Of a DNA stretch of 35,874 bases, positions 16,652-25,028 are shown piece by piece (within the stretch, counting starts at the first letter, position 1; the number at the start of each line of letters is the position of its first letter). Below the pieces are notes generated by a model. The model was given only the letters and a program-made list of their open reading frames with translations, had not been told where the DNA came from and did no database searches. Origin of the DNA: an uncultured Clostridia bacterium (GTDB lineage Bacteria; Bacillota; Clostridia; TANB77; CAG-508); NCBI GenBank assembly GCA_947631025.1, contig CANRKA010000010.1, forward strand, positions 1 to 35,874, given 5' to 3'. The position numbers were made by a program, and so were the translations under genes.

Positions 16652-18184
16652 ATGAAAAACAAATTAACAATGCTAATGATATTAGATGGTTTTGGAATTA
16701 ACGAAGAAAAAGAAGGCAATGCAATTAAACTTGCTAAAACTCCTAATATAGATAAACTAATGAAAACATGCCCAGTAACGAAAATTCATACAAGTGGTTT
16801 AGATGTTGGGTTGCCAGATGGACAAATGGGAAATTCTGAAGTAGGACATACAAATATAGGTGCAGGAAGAATTGTTTATCAAGAATTAACAAGAATAACA
16901 AAATCTATTGAAGATGGGGACTTTTTTAGCATTCCAGAATTAGTAGCAGCAATAGATAATTGCAAAAAAAATAATTCTAACCTTCATATATTAGGATTGT
17001 TATCAGATGGCGGAGTTCATAGCCATATGAGACATTTATTTGCACTACTAGAATTAGCAAAAAGAAAAGACTTCGAAAATGTATATATTCATTGTTTTTT
17101 AGATGGAAGAGATACACCACCAGCATCTGCTGAAAATTATATATTAAAATTAGAAGAAGTAATAAAAGAAAAAGGCGTAGGAAAAATAGCTACAATATCT
17201 GGTAGATTTTATAGTATGGACAGAGATAAGCGCTGGAATAGAATAAAAAAAGCATACGATGCAATGGTATTTGGAACTGGAATAAAGGCAACAAGTAGCA
17301 TTTCGGCAATAGAAGAATCTTATCAAAAAGAGATTTTTGACGAATTTGTTGAGCCAACAGTTATAATGAGTGGAGATGAACCAATTGCTACAATAAATAA
17401 TAATGACTCTGTAATATTCTTTAATTTTAGACCAGATAGAGCAAGAGAAATTACAAGAACATTGGTAGATAAAGATTTTAACGAATTTGAAACAAAAAAA
17501 TTAAATCTATATTATGTTTGTTTTACTCAATATGATGAAACAATGCCAAATGTAGAAATTGCTTTCAAACCTACAAAATTAATAAATACTTATGGAGAAT
17601 ATGTTAGTAAAAATGGATTACGACAACTAAGAATTGCAGAAACAGAAAAATATGCACATGTTACATTTTTCTTTAATGGTGGAGAAGAAAAACAATATGA
17701 AGGAGAAGATAGAATTTTAGTACCATCTCCAAAAGTAGAAACATACGATATGAAGCCAGAGATGAGTGCATATGAAGTTACAGATAAAGTTTTAGAAGCT
17801 ATCAACTCTAAAAAATATGATACTATTATCTTAAATTATGCAAATTCAGATATGGTAGGTCATACAGGAAGTTTAGAAGCAGCAATAAAAGCTGTGGAAG
17901 CAGTAGATGAATGTGTAGGAAAAGTTGTAGAAGCAGTAACTAAACAAGATGGTGTATTAATAATAACTGCAGATCATGGAAATTCAGAGCAAATGATAGA
18001 TTATAAAACAGGAGAACCACATACTGCACATACAACAAATCCCGTACCTTTAATTTTAGTTGGAAAAGATAATATAAAATTAAAAGAAGGGAAATTAGCA
18101 GATTTAGCCCCAACTATGTTAGATATAATGAATTTACCAAAACCAGAGGAAATGACAGGAGAAAGTTTAATTATTAAGGGTTAA
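16652..18184 (+). CDS. gpmI: 2,3-bisphosphoglycerate-independent phosphoglycerate mutase
   Basis: A 510-aa manganese-dependent alkaline-phosphatase-superfamily mutase converting 3-phosphoglycerate to 2-phosphoglycerate. Metal site LMILDGFG (Asp12), catalytic Ser62 in MGNSEVGH, substrate motifs [17 protein letters not shown] and FRPDRARE, and the C-terminal metal ligands in NSDMVGHTG and [11 protein letters not shown] are all present. SD AAAGGAA before ATG 16652. Fourth glycolytic gene of the run; eno is not in the window. Confidence 0.96.
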   Translation: MKNKLTMLMILDGFGINEEKEGNAIKLAKTPNIDKLMKTCPVTKIHTSGLDVGLPDGQMGNSEVGHTNIGAGRIVYQELTRITKSIEDGDFFSIPELVAAIDNCKKNNSNLHILGLLSDGGVHSHMRHLFALLELAKRKDFENVYIHCFLDGRDTPPASAENYILKLEEVIKEKGVGKIATISGRFYSMDRDKRWNRIKKAYDAMVFGTGIKATSSISAIEESYQKEIFDEFVEPTVIMSGDEPIATINNNDSVIFFNFRPDRAREITRTLVDKDFNEFETKKLNLYYVCFTQYDETMPNVEIAFKPTKLINTYGEYVSKNGLRQLRIAETEKYAHVTFFFNGGEEKQYEGEDRILVPSPKVETYDMKPEMSAYEVTDKVLEAINSKKYDTIILNYANSDMVGHTGSLEAAIKAVEAVDECVGKVVEAVTKQDGVLIITADHGNSEQMIDYKTGEPHTAHTTNPVPLILVGKDNIKLKEGKLADLAPTMLDIMNLPKPEEMTGESLIIKG

Positions 18185-18220
18185 AAGATTAAAAGTAGAA
18201 TAATAGATGTTAAAATATAG

Positions 18221-18278
18221 AAGTTAGCAAAAAATAAAATACTTAAATTAATGTTTTTAATTTGTAATTTGCTAACTT
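18221..18278. repeat. inverted repeat downstream of gpmI
   Basis: Perfect 11-bp arms AAGTTAGCAAA (18221-18231) and TTTGCTAACTT (18268-18278), with a nested AAATTA/TAATTT pair in the loop. It shares the GATGTTAAA...AGAAGTTAG wording (18205-18227) with the element at 16538-16631, in inverted form. No T-run follows, so it is a poor terminator. Confidence 0.5.
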
Positions 18279-18310
18279 TTAGCTTTGAAAAAGCAAGGAG
18301 GATGTAATTT

Positions 18311-19033
18311 TTGGAAACATCTTTAACTATGAAAAAAATTTATATGGATATTCAAGAAAAACTCTATTATATGATTCCGGAAAAATGGGATTCTATATAT
18401 TTGTATGCATCTATATTTGAAGGAATTAATAATATAGAAACAGGGGAAATGTTTTTTTATTATTTCCCTAAAGGATTATTAAGAAAAGAGCCTATAAATG
18501 TTTATGAAATTCCAAATAAATTTAATTTAGATGAAAGAGATTATATAAAATTAGTCGATAGCCTTTATAAAAAAATAAAAAAATTAAGAGAAGAATTTAT
18601 AAGGGTAAATAAAAAAACATGGACTAATTTAACAATATCAATACACAATTATAAATTTATGGTTGAATATGACTATGAAGATTTAAAGGCTAGTGAATTT
18701 AATAGCTATGAAAGGCATATAATTTGGAGATATGTTTATTTAAAGACAGGATTGAATACCTATAATAAAAAAGAACGAAATATTATTAATTCTTATATAG
18801 AAAAATGCAAATATTCTGGAAAAGTAATAGACAGATATATTGAAGGAATATATAGAAATAGAATTCATAATGTTATAAACTATAACAGAGAAAAACAAGA
18901 TGAAGTAAATTATGCACAAAACAGCAAAATTGAAGAGCTAAATAAAAAACAAAGAATATTGCAGGGAAATTTGCCAAGTGAAAATGATAAACAAAAGTCA
19001 AATACAAATATAAATCAAATATTAAGATATTAG
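18311..19033 (+). CDS. YezG-type (DUF600) immunity-like protein
   Basis: A 240-aa soluble protein starting at TTG 18311, set by SD AAGGAGG ending about 9 nt upstream. Residues 1-140 match the YezG/DUF600 family: 'MKKIYMDIQEKLYYMIPEKWDSIYLYASI', 'GEMFFYYFPKG', 'WTNLTISI' and 'ERHIIWRYVYLK'. In Bacillus, YezG is the immunity partner of the LXG nuclease toxin YeeF. No LXG or other toxin gene lies next to it. The last ~90 residues are a charged helical extension (NRIHNVINYNREKQDEV...) that is not in the core family. It may protect against toxins of neighbours, or the toxin may be elsewhere. Confidence 0.7.
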   Translation: METSLTMKKIYMDIQEKLYYMIPEKWDSIYLYASIFEGINNIETGEMFFYYFPKGLLRKEPINVYEIPNKFNLDERDYIKLVDSLYKKIKKLREEFIRVNKKTWTNLTISIHNYKFMVEYDYEDLKASEFNSYERHIIWRYVYLKTGLNTYNKKERNIINSYIEKCKYSGKVIDRYIEGIYRNRIHNVINYNREKQDEVNYAQNSKIEELNKKQRILQGNLPSENDKQKSNTNINQILRY

Positions 19034-19092
19034 TTTTACTAGAAAATCTAGTATTGAAATAAAAAATATAACTTTGAAAGGAGCAAATAAAT

Positions 19093-19785
19093 ATGATTTA
19101 TTCAAAAGAATTAGAAGGAATGTGCGTAGTAAAAAAAGGTGTAGACCATGGACCAGCGCCAATTCCAGAAGAAGGTAAATGGGTAAAAGCAAAAGAAATA
19201 AAAGATATTTCAGGATTAACACATGGAATAGGATGGTGTGCACCACAACAAGGAGCATGCAAATTAACATTAAATGTGAAAGAAGGAATAATTCAAGAAG
19301 CATTAGTTGAAACAATAGGCTGTTCAGGAATGACACATTCAGCTGCTATGGCTGGAGAAATACTAGTAGGAAAAACAATATTAGAAGCATTAAATACAGA
19401 TTTAGTATGTGATGCAATAAATACTGCTATGAGAGAATTATTTTTACAAATAGTATATGGAAGAACACAAACTGCATTTTCAGAAGGAGGACTTCCAGTA
19501 GGAGCAGGATTAGAAGATTTAGGTAAAGGACATACAAGTCAAGTTGGAACAATATATTCAAGTAAATTAAAAGGACCAAGATATTTAAATTTAGCAGAAG
19601 GATACATAGTAGAAATAGGACTAAATGAAAACGACGAGATAATTGGTTATAAATATGTTCATTTAGGTAAAATGATGGATAATATTAAAAAAGGAATTGC
19701 TCCAGAAGAAGCAATAGAAAAGGCTTCTGGTACATATGGAAGATTTGATGAGGCTGTTAAAAAAATTGACCCACGTGAAAATTAA
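19093..19785 (+). CDS. NifU-like iron-sulfur scaffold family protein
   Basis: A 230-aa protein related to the N-terminal NifU/IscU fold, commonly annotated as an iron-sulfur cluster assembly scaffold. Conserved cysteines include those in GWCAPQQGACKL, IGCSGMTHSAA and DLVCDAINTAM. SD AAAGGAG before ATG 19093. It lies two genes upstream of a GGGtGRT protein; NifU-like proteins of this type and GGGtGRT proteins are regular neighbours in Firmicutes, which suggests a joint but undefined function. Confidence 0.75.
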   Translation: MIYSKELEGMCVVKKGVDHGPAPIPEEGKWVKAKEIKDISGLTHGIGWCAPQQGACKLTLNVKEGIIQEALVETIGCSGMTHSAAMAGEILVGKTILEALNTDLVCDAINTAMRELFLQIVYGRTQTAFSEGGLPVGAGLEDLGKGHTSQVGTIYSSKLKGPRYLNLAEGYIVEIGLNENDEIIGYKYVHLGKMMDNIKKGIAPEEAIEKASGTYGRFDEAVKKIDPREN

Positions 19786-19857
19786 TTTTGATTTCTATGT
19801 AAGTATGACTTAAAAAATTTAAAGAGAAAAAATTATGATTTTGAAAGGTAAAAAAAT

Positions 19858-20271
19858 ATGAAAATATATTTTTCAGGTTCCATATATGGAGGTAGACAAA
19901 AATTAAATACATATAAAATATTAATAAAAGATTTACAAAAGTTTGGAGAAGTGCTAAATCCAGAAGTAGCAGATGATACAATTTTAGAAGATGAACAAAG
20001 AGGTTCAGATGAAATGATTTTTAAAAATTTAGAAAAAGAAATGAATGAAGCAGATTTAATTTTTGGAGAATTTACAATACCTTCATTAGGAGTAGGTTAT
20101 GAAATTGGCTATGCAGATAGTCATAACAAAAAAATAATTGGAATATACGATAAAACAATAGCACCAAAAATATCAACTATGTTTAGAGGTAATGCAAGAT
20201 TAAAAATTATACCATATACAAATATAGAAGAAATTATAAATAATTTAGAAAATATTTTAAAGGAGGAGTAA
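19858..20271 (+). CDS. nucleoside 2-deoxyribosyltransferase-like protein
   Basis: A 137-aa Rossmann-type protein of the nucleoside 2-deoxyribosyltransferase / DNPH1 group: MKIYFSGSIYGGR at the N-terminus, NPEVADD, and ADLIFGEFTIPSLGVGYEIGYA with the likely catalytic Glu. It would cleave or transfer N-glycosidic bonds of (deoxy)nucleosides or their monophosphates. It is 3 nt from the next gene, whose SD (AAGGAGG) sits inside its last codons, so the two are translationally close. It is an unusual insert between the scaffold gene and GGGtGRT gene. Confidence 0.7.
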   Translation: MKIYFSGSIYGGRQKLNTYKILIKDLQKFGEVLNPEVADDTILEDEQRGSDEMIFKNLEKEMNEADLIFGEFTIPSLGVGYEIGYADSHNKKIIGIYDKTIAPKISTMFRGNARLKIIPYTNIEEIINNLENILKEE

Positions 20272-20274
20272 TAA

Positions 20275-21277
20275 ATGGCAGTAACATTTGAAAGTTATGA
20301 AAGAAGAATAAATCAAATAAAACCAGTAATGGAAAAGTATGGAATAAAAGATTTAGAAGATGCTTTGCAAATATGTAAAGATAAAGGTTTTAACCCATAC
20401 GACATAGTAAAAGAAATACAACCAATATGTTTTGAAAATGCATGTTGGGCATATACACTAGGAGCTGCAATAGCAATAAAAAAAGGATGTACAAAAGCAG
20501 CTGACGCAGCAAAAGCAATAGGAGAAGGATTGCAAGCATTTTGCATACCAGGATCTGTTGCAGATGACAGAAAAGTAGGATTAGGACATGGAAATTTAGC
20601 TTCAATGCTACTTTCAGAAGATACAAAATGTTTTGCATTTTTAGCAGGTCATGAAAGCTTTGCTGCAGCAGAAGGAGCAATAGGAATTGCAAAATCTGCA
20701 AATAAAGTTAGAAGTAATCCACTAAGAGTAATCTTAAATGGACTTGGTAAAGATGCTGCACAAGTTATTTCAAGAATAAATGGATTTACATATGTAAAAA
20801 CAGAATTTGATTTCTTTACAGGAAAAGTAAAAGTTATAGAAGAAATACCATATTCAAAAGGAGAAAGAGCAAAAGTAAGATGCTATGGAGCAAATGATGT
20901 TAGAGAAGGTGTTGCAATAATGTGGATGGAAGATGTTGATGTATCTATAACAGGAAACTCAACAAATCCAACAAGATTCCAACATCCAGTAGCAGGTACA
21001 TACAAAAAAGAAAGAATAGAAAATGGAAAAAAATACTTCTCAGTAGCATCTGGTGGAGGAACAGGAAGAACACTTCACCCAGATAATATGGCAGCAGGAC
21101 CAGCATCATATGGAATGACAGATACAATGGGAAGAATGCACTCAGATGCACAGTTCGCAGGTTCATCTTCAGTACCAGCACACGTAGAAATGATGGGATT
21201 AATTGGAATGCGGAAACAACCCAATGGTAGGAGCATCTGTAGCAGTAGCAGTTGCTGTAGAAGAAGCAATGAAATAA
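20275..21277 (+). CDS. GGGtGRT protein, +1 CGG site near the C-terminus
   Basis: A 333-aa member of the GGGtGRT family, named for the conserved motif seen here as SGGGTGRTLHPDN. The family's activity is unknown; it often sits beside the NifU-like protein found two genes upstream. ATG 20275 follows SD AAGGAGG. The frame is open to CGG at 21211-21213; skipping C21211 turns ...MMGLIGM into GNNPMVGASVAVAVAVEEAMK and TAA at 21275-21277, a sensible family end. The zero frame instead runs through the following hairpin to 21321 with a Ser/Cys-rich tail. Confidence 0.85.
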
Positions 21278-21291
21278 ATATTACTTTAAAC

Positions 21292-21325
21292 GTTTTTAGG
21301 ACGCAGTCCATAGCGTCCTAAAAAC
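21292..21325 (+). terminator. strong hairpin between the GGGtGRT gene and tRNA-Gln
   Basis: The perfect 13-bp stem GTTTTTAGGACGC / GCGTCCTAAAAAC (21292-21304 and 21313-21325) has an 8-nt loop and lies 15 nt after the corrected stop. There is no T-run, so it may also act as an RNA processing site before the tRNA. Confidence 0.6.
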
Positions 21326-21341
21326 AATATAATTAATATAT

Positions 21342-21416
21342 TGGGGTGTAGCCAAGCGGTAAGGCAGATGGCTCTGACCCATCGATGCGTAGGTTCGAAT
21401 CCTACCACCCCAGCCA
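21342..21416 (+). tRNA. tRNA-Gln (anticodon CTG)
   Basis: A 75-nt cloverleaf: acceptor TGGGGTG/CACCCCA, D-arm GCCAAGCGGTAAGGC, anticodon stem GATGG/CCATC with loop CTCTGAC (anticodon CTG, reading CAG), T-arm GTAGG-TTCGAAT-CCTAC, discriminator G and encoded CCA. The T at position 1 paired with A is typical of tRNA-Gln. Confidence 0.95.
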
Positions 21417-21467
21417 GTATAAATGTTTTTATATAATGTTATAGCTTATTTAAATTAAAAAATAAAA

Positions 21468-21502
21468 TAAAAAAAGGAAACAATTTATCGTTTCCTTTTT
21501 TT
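21468..21502. terminator. bidirectional terminator after tRNA-Gln
   Basis: The perfect stem AAAAAAAGGAAAC / GTTTCCTTTTTTT (21469-21481 and 21490-21502) has an 8-nt loop. It ends tRNA-Gln on the plus strand and the 153-aa gene on the minus strand. Confidence 0.85.
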
Positions 21503-21512
21503 ATACCATTAG

Positions 21513-21974
21513 TCAAAATATGTTCTTTTTAAAAATTTTTTCGTAAATAGAAAGAATAGCAATTATTACAAGTCCAGTTACGATAACGAATAATGTTGCT
21601 ATTAAAAAGCAAGCAAATATCGATTCAACGATTTGCTTATTTCGTTTCATTACAAGCTCATTATTTTGCAGTTTAGCAGTAACTTTACCTCGAAGAAGTC
21701 CGTCAGCATACCTAACTTTTATACTAGTTGAAGTCATATCAACAGAAAAACCTTCTGGTATAGTTCCTTTTTTAGTATAAACATTATATGCTACTTTTTC
21801 GCATGTTTCAAACTGTTTATCATTTAACGGCTTTAGTATCATGTTCCATGAAACAAGATACCCTGAAACAAACAGTATAATTGTAATTAGTATCATTACT
21901 GTAATTCCAATAGCATTAGTGTGTTGCTTGTAAACTTTCTTTACTTTGTTAATAAATGTTTCCCGATTTTTCAT
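21513..21974 (-). CDS. hypothetical membrane protein, two TM segments
   Basis: A 153-aa protein I do not recognise. A basic N-terminus is followed by a TM helix at about residues 23-45 (IGITVMILITIILFVSGYLV), an extracytoplasmic stretch of about 75 residues (MILKPLNDKQFETCEK...LLRGKV), and a second TM helix at about 118-143 before a Lys-rich end. SD AAAGGAGGA before ATG 21974. A second copy of AGGAGGACA lies about 40 nt further upstream in the leader. Confidence 0.65.
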   Translation of the reverse strand: MKNRETFINKVKKVYKQHTNAIGITVMILITIILFVSGYLVSWNMILKPLNDKQFETCEKVAYNVYTKKGTIPEGFSVDMTSTSIKVRYADGLLRGKVTAKLQNNELVMKRNKQIVESIFACFLIATLFVIVTGLVIIAILSIYEKIFKKNIF

Positions 21975-22064
21975 AGTATTGTCCTCCTTTTAATTAAAAG
22001 TACTTATATTGTCCCGTGTCCTCCTGTAGAGAACTTTTTATATACCATAAGGCATCTACTAATT

Positions 22065-22093
22065 AGTATACACTAATTTACATAAAATTGCAA
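22065..22093 (-). promoter_or_regulatory. promoter of the 153-aa membrane protein gene
   Basis: On the minus strand, TTGCAA (22088-22093), a 17-bp spacer and TATACT (22065-22070). The leader to the start codon is about 85 nt and carries two AGGAGGACA blocks, the nearer of which is the SD. Confidence 0.7.
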
Positions 22094-22325
22094 TAATTTT
22101 TCTTAAATTTGCTACACTTCAGTATTTTTTAATTTACAAAAATATTATTAAAAAAATTAAAAATTTCTTATATTATATATAAATGCAAATATGCCTAAAG
22201 TATAATAATATACAATAATTAAAAAAACTAATACTTTTATAAAAATATGTAAGTAACAATTAAATTTAAATCCTCATACTTTATAAAAAGAGTAAAACTC
22301 TTTTGTAAGGTATAAGGAGGTAAAA
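22094..22325 (+). promoter_or_regulatory. upstream region of the C39-like gene with SD-adjacent hairpin
   Basis: AT-rich non-coding stretch. No confident -35/-10 pair stands out. Just before the SD a hairpin can form: outer arms ATACTTTA / TAAGGTAT (about 22277-22284 and 22306-22313) and inner arms AAAAGAGT / ACTCTTTT (22286-22293 and 22297-22304). It ends at the AAGGAGG SD and could control initiation at 22326. Confidence 0.4.
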
Positions 22326-23477
22326 ATGAATAAACGATTAGTTATAGAATTAAATACTATTGTTATTAGCATTATGATAACTCTCCTTTTTATTCCATAT
22401 ATGATAAAAAATAATGAAAGTAATAAAAATACAAATTTACCTATTATAGAAGAAATATATGAAATGAGTGAAGAAGAAATAAAAAAACTACCAACAAAAG
22501 AAATTATTGAAGCTGATGAAAGTAAATGTGAAAAACAATTTGTTGAAAAAGAGGGTCTTAAAAATCAAGGAAAAATATCATATAATGGAACAAGTGATTT
22601 TCCAAAAGTATCACTTGGAAAATATAAAGGACTAACATATTATTCGCAAATAGATAAAAGATGGGCATCACATTTATATACAAGTTCAGGTAATAAATCT
22701 CAAACAATTGGAACAAGTGGATGTGGGCCAACATCTGCAAGTATGGTAGTTACTGCTATAAAAGGAACAATAACACCACCAGAAATGGGAGATTTATTTG
22801 TAAAATATGGTTATAGAAGCAAAGATAATGGAACATATTTAAGTGCATTTAAGTTTGTTGCAGATACATTTGATATTGAATATAAAGAGACAAGTAACTT
22901 AAATACAGCAATAAGTTTATTAAAAAATAATAATTATGTTGTAGTAAGCTGTGGAAATGGATTATTTACAACAGGAGGACATATTATGCTAATAACAGCA
23001 ATAGAAGGAAATACATTAAAAATATATGACCCCTATTTATATAATGGTAAATATAATACTTCAACAAGAAGGGGAAAAGTAGAAGTAAAGGGAAATACAG
23101 TATATTGCTCAGTAGATAATTTTAGAAAATATGGAAATTACACAAGATTTTTTTCGTATAAACATAGTGGAAGCGAGCAAGAAAATACAGATAACCAAAT
23201 AAACACAAATTCAAGCACAAATAAAAATAATTATACAGTGGGAAAATATAAGGTAACAACAAGCTTATTAAATGTAAGAAGCGGACCGGGAATAAATTAT
23301 AAAATAAAAAAATTTAATGAATTAACACCTAATGCTAATTTACAAAATTATACTTTAGGAAAAACTAAATTAAATGGACTAACAAAAGGAGTTATAGTAA
23401 CAGTTTCGCAAGTACAAGGTAGATTTGGTAAAATTCCAAGTGGATGGATTTGCCTAGATTATTGTCAAAAAATATAG
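22326..23477 (+). CDS. secreted C39-like peptidase with SH3-type domain
   Basis: A 383-aa exported protein. An N-terminal hydrophobic segment (residues ~6-28, VIELNTIVISIMITLLFIP) is a signal peptide or anchor. Residues ~105-270 match the Peptidase_C39_2 / papain-like fold: Cys in TSGCGPTSASMV, His in GGHIMLITAI, Asp in YDPYLY. Residues ~300-383 form a bacterial SH3-like domain (LLNVRSGPGINYKIKKF...SGWICLDYC), which usually binds cell wall. It is likely to cleave or bind surface peptides. SD AAGGAGG before ATG 22326. Confidence 0.8.
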   Translation: MNKRLVIELNTIVISIMITLLFIPYMIKNNESNKNTNLPIIEEIYEMSEEEIKKLPTKEIIEADESKCEKQFVEKEGLKNQGKISYNGTSDFPKVSLGKYKGLTYYSQIDKRWASHLYTSSGNKSQTIGTSGCGPTSASMVVTAIKGTITPPEMGDLFVKYGYRSKDNGTYLSAFKFVADTFDIEYKETSNLNTAISLLKNNNYVVVSCGNGLFTTGGHIMLITAIEGNTLKIYDPYLYNGKYNTSTRRGKVEVKGNTVYCSVDNFRKYGNYTRFFSYKHSGSEQENTDNQINTNSSTNKNNYTVGKYKVTTSLLNVRSGPGINYKIKKFNELTPNANLQNYTLGKTKLNGLTKGVIVTVSQVQGRFGKIPSGWICLDYCQKI

Positions 23478-23599
23478 TTATTTTTTTGAATGAATGGTCA
23501 AAAAAAATAAAATATATTGCTCAATAATTAAAAATAGAATATAATATTTAAAGTAAAATAAAAATATAGTAATATAAGAAAAACAAATAGGTGAAAAGT

Positions 23600-24958
23600 A
23601 TGAAAAATTTAGATTTGGTTATACCAATAGATAAAGAAAATGAGAGTATTGAAAGAATAGATGAAAAGTGCATTAACTGTGGATATTGCAGAAATGTATG
23701 CGAAAATGAAATAACAGTTGGTAGAATGTACGATTTAGGTATTACAGGAAGGCCAATTTGTATTAATTGTGGTCAATGTGCAAATATGTGTCCAACAGAG
23801 AGTATCCAAGAAAAAATGGACTATTTAAAAGTAAAAAAGATTATAAAAGATAAGTCAAAAATAGTTGTAGTAAGTGTTGCACCTGCAGTTAGAGTGGCAT
23901 TAGGAGAAGAATTTGGAATAGAAAGAGGAACAAATGTAGAAGGAAAAATGGTTTCTGCTTTAAGAAAATTAGGAGCTAACTATGTCACAGATATTACTTT
24001 TGGAGCAGATTTAACAATAATGGAAGAGGCAAAAGAACTAGTTACCAGAATTAAAGAAAATAAAAACTTGCCACAATTTACAAGCTGTTGTCCTGCTTGG
24101 ATTAAATATGCAGAAATATTTTATCCAGAATTATTATCAAATTTATCAACAGTAAAAAGCCCAATAAGTATGCAAGGTGTTACAATAAAAACATATTTTG
24201 CAAAACAAAAAAATATAAATCCAAAAGATATTATAAATGTAGTAATAGCACCATGTACTGCTAAAAAATATGAAATAAAAAGAAAAGAAATGAACGATAG
24301 CAGTAAATATACTGGTGTAGAAAATTTAAGAGATAATGATTATGTATTAACAACAAGGGAACTTGCAAAATGGATTAAAGAAGAAAATATAGATTTTATA
24401 AATTTAAAAGAAGACAAATTTGATTCACCTTTAGGAAAAGGAACAGGAGCAGGAGTTATTTTTGGAAACACTGGTGGAGTAATGGAAGCGGCATTAAGAA
24501 CAGCTTATTATTTTATTACACAAAAAGATTTAGAAGATGACAAAATAAAATTTGAAGATGTAAGAGGAATGCAAGGATTAAAAGAAGCTCAAGTAGATTT
24601 TGATGGATTAAAAGTAAAAGTTGCTGTTGCAAATGGAATGAAAAATGCAAAAATTTTAATAGATAAAATATTAAATAAGCAATGTGATTATCATTTTATA
24701 GAAGTAATGAATTGTACAGGTGGATGCATAGCAGGTGGAGGTCAACCAAAAACGACAATTATAGAAAACATAGAAACAAAGAAAAAGAGAATAGAAGGTC
24801 TATATACTGATGATGAAAAATTAGAAAAAAGAGTTAGTTATAAAAATCCAGAAATTATTGAAATTTATAATAAATTTTATGGAGAACCAAATAGTAAAAT
24901 AGCAGAAGATTTACTACATACAACATACAAAGATAAATCATATTTGTTAAACAAATAA
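23600..24958 (+). CDS. [FeFe] hydrogenase, monomeric short form
   Basis: A 452-aa iron-only hydrogenase that reversibly reduces protons to H2 with ferredoxin as likely partner. Two N-terminal 4Fe-4S motifs are visible (CINCGYCRNVC and CINCGQCANMCP). The three H-cluster signatures follow: L1 FTSCCPAW, L2 APCTAKKYE and L3 EVMNCTGGCIAGGGQP. The C-terminal small-subunit-like region is present. Compared with the classical ~570-aa clostridial HydA it lacks the extra N-terminal 2Fe-2S and HxC cluster domains. ATG 23600 is chosen over GTG 23591 because AGGTGA then serves as SD. The flavoprotein gene that follows suggests coupling to NAD(P)H. Confidence 0.9.
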   Translation: MKNLDLVIPIDKENESIERIDEKCINCGYCRNVCENEITVGRMYDLGITGRPICINCGQCANMCPTESIQEKMDYLKVKKIIKDKSKIVVVSVAPAVRVALGEEFGIERGTNVEGKMVSALRKLGANYVTDITFGADLTIMEEAKELVTRIKENKNLPQFTSCCPAWIKYAEIFYPELLSNLSTVKSPISMQGVTIKTYFAKQKNINPKDIINVVIAPCTAKKYEIKRKEMNDSSKYTGVENLRDNDYVLTTRELAKWIKEENIDFINLKEDKFDSPLGKGTGAGVIFGNTGGVMEAALRTAYYFITQKDLEDDKIKFEDVRGMQGLKEAQVDFDGLKVKVAVANGMKNAKILIDKILNKQCDYHFIEVMNCTGGCIAGGGQPKTTIIENIETKKKRIEGLYTDDEKLEKRVSYKNPEIIEIYNKFYGEPNSKIAEDLLHTTYKDKSYLLNK

Positions 24959-25028
24959 TTAAATTTTATAAAATAAATGTTGTAGAATATTTATAGATAA
25001 TTAACGCAAGAAAGGGAAAAATATTAAA

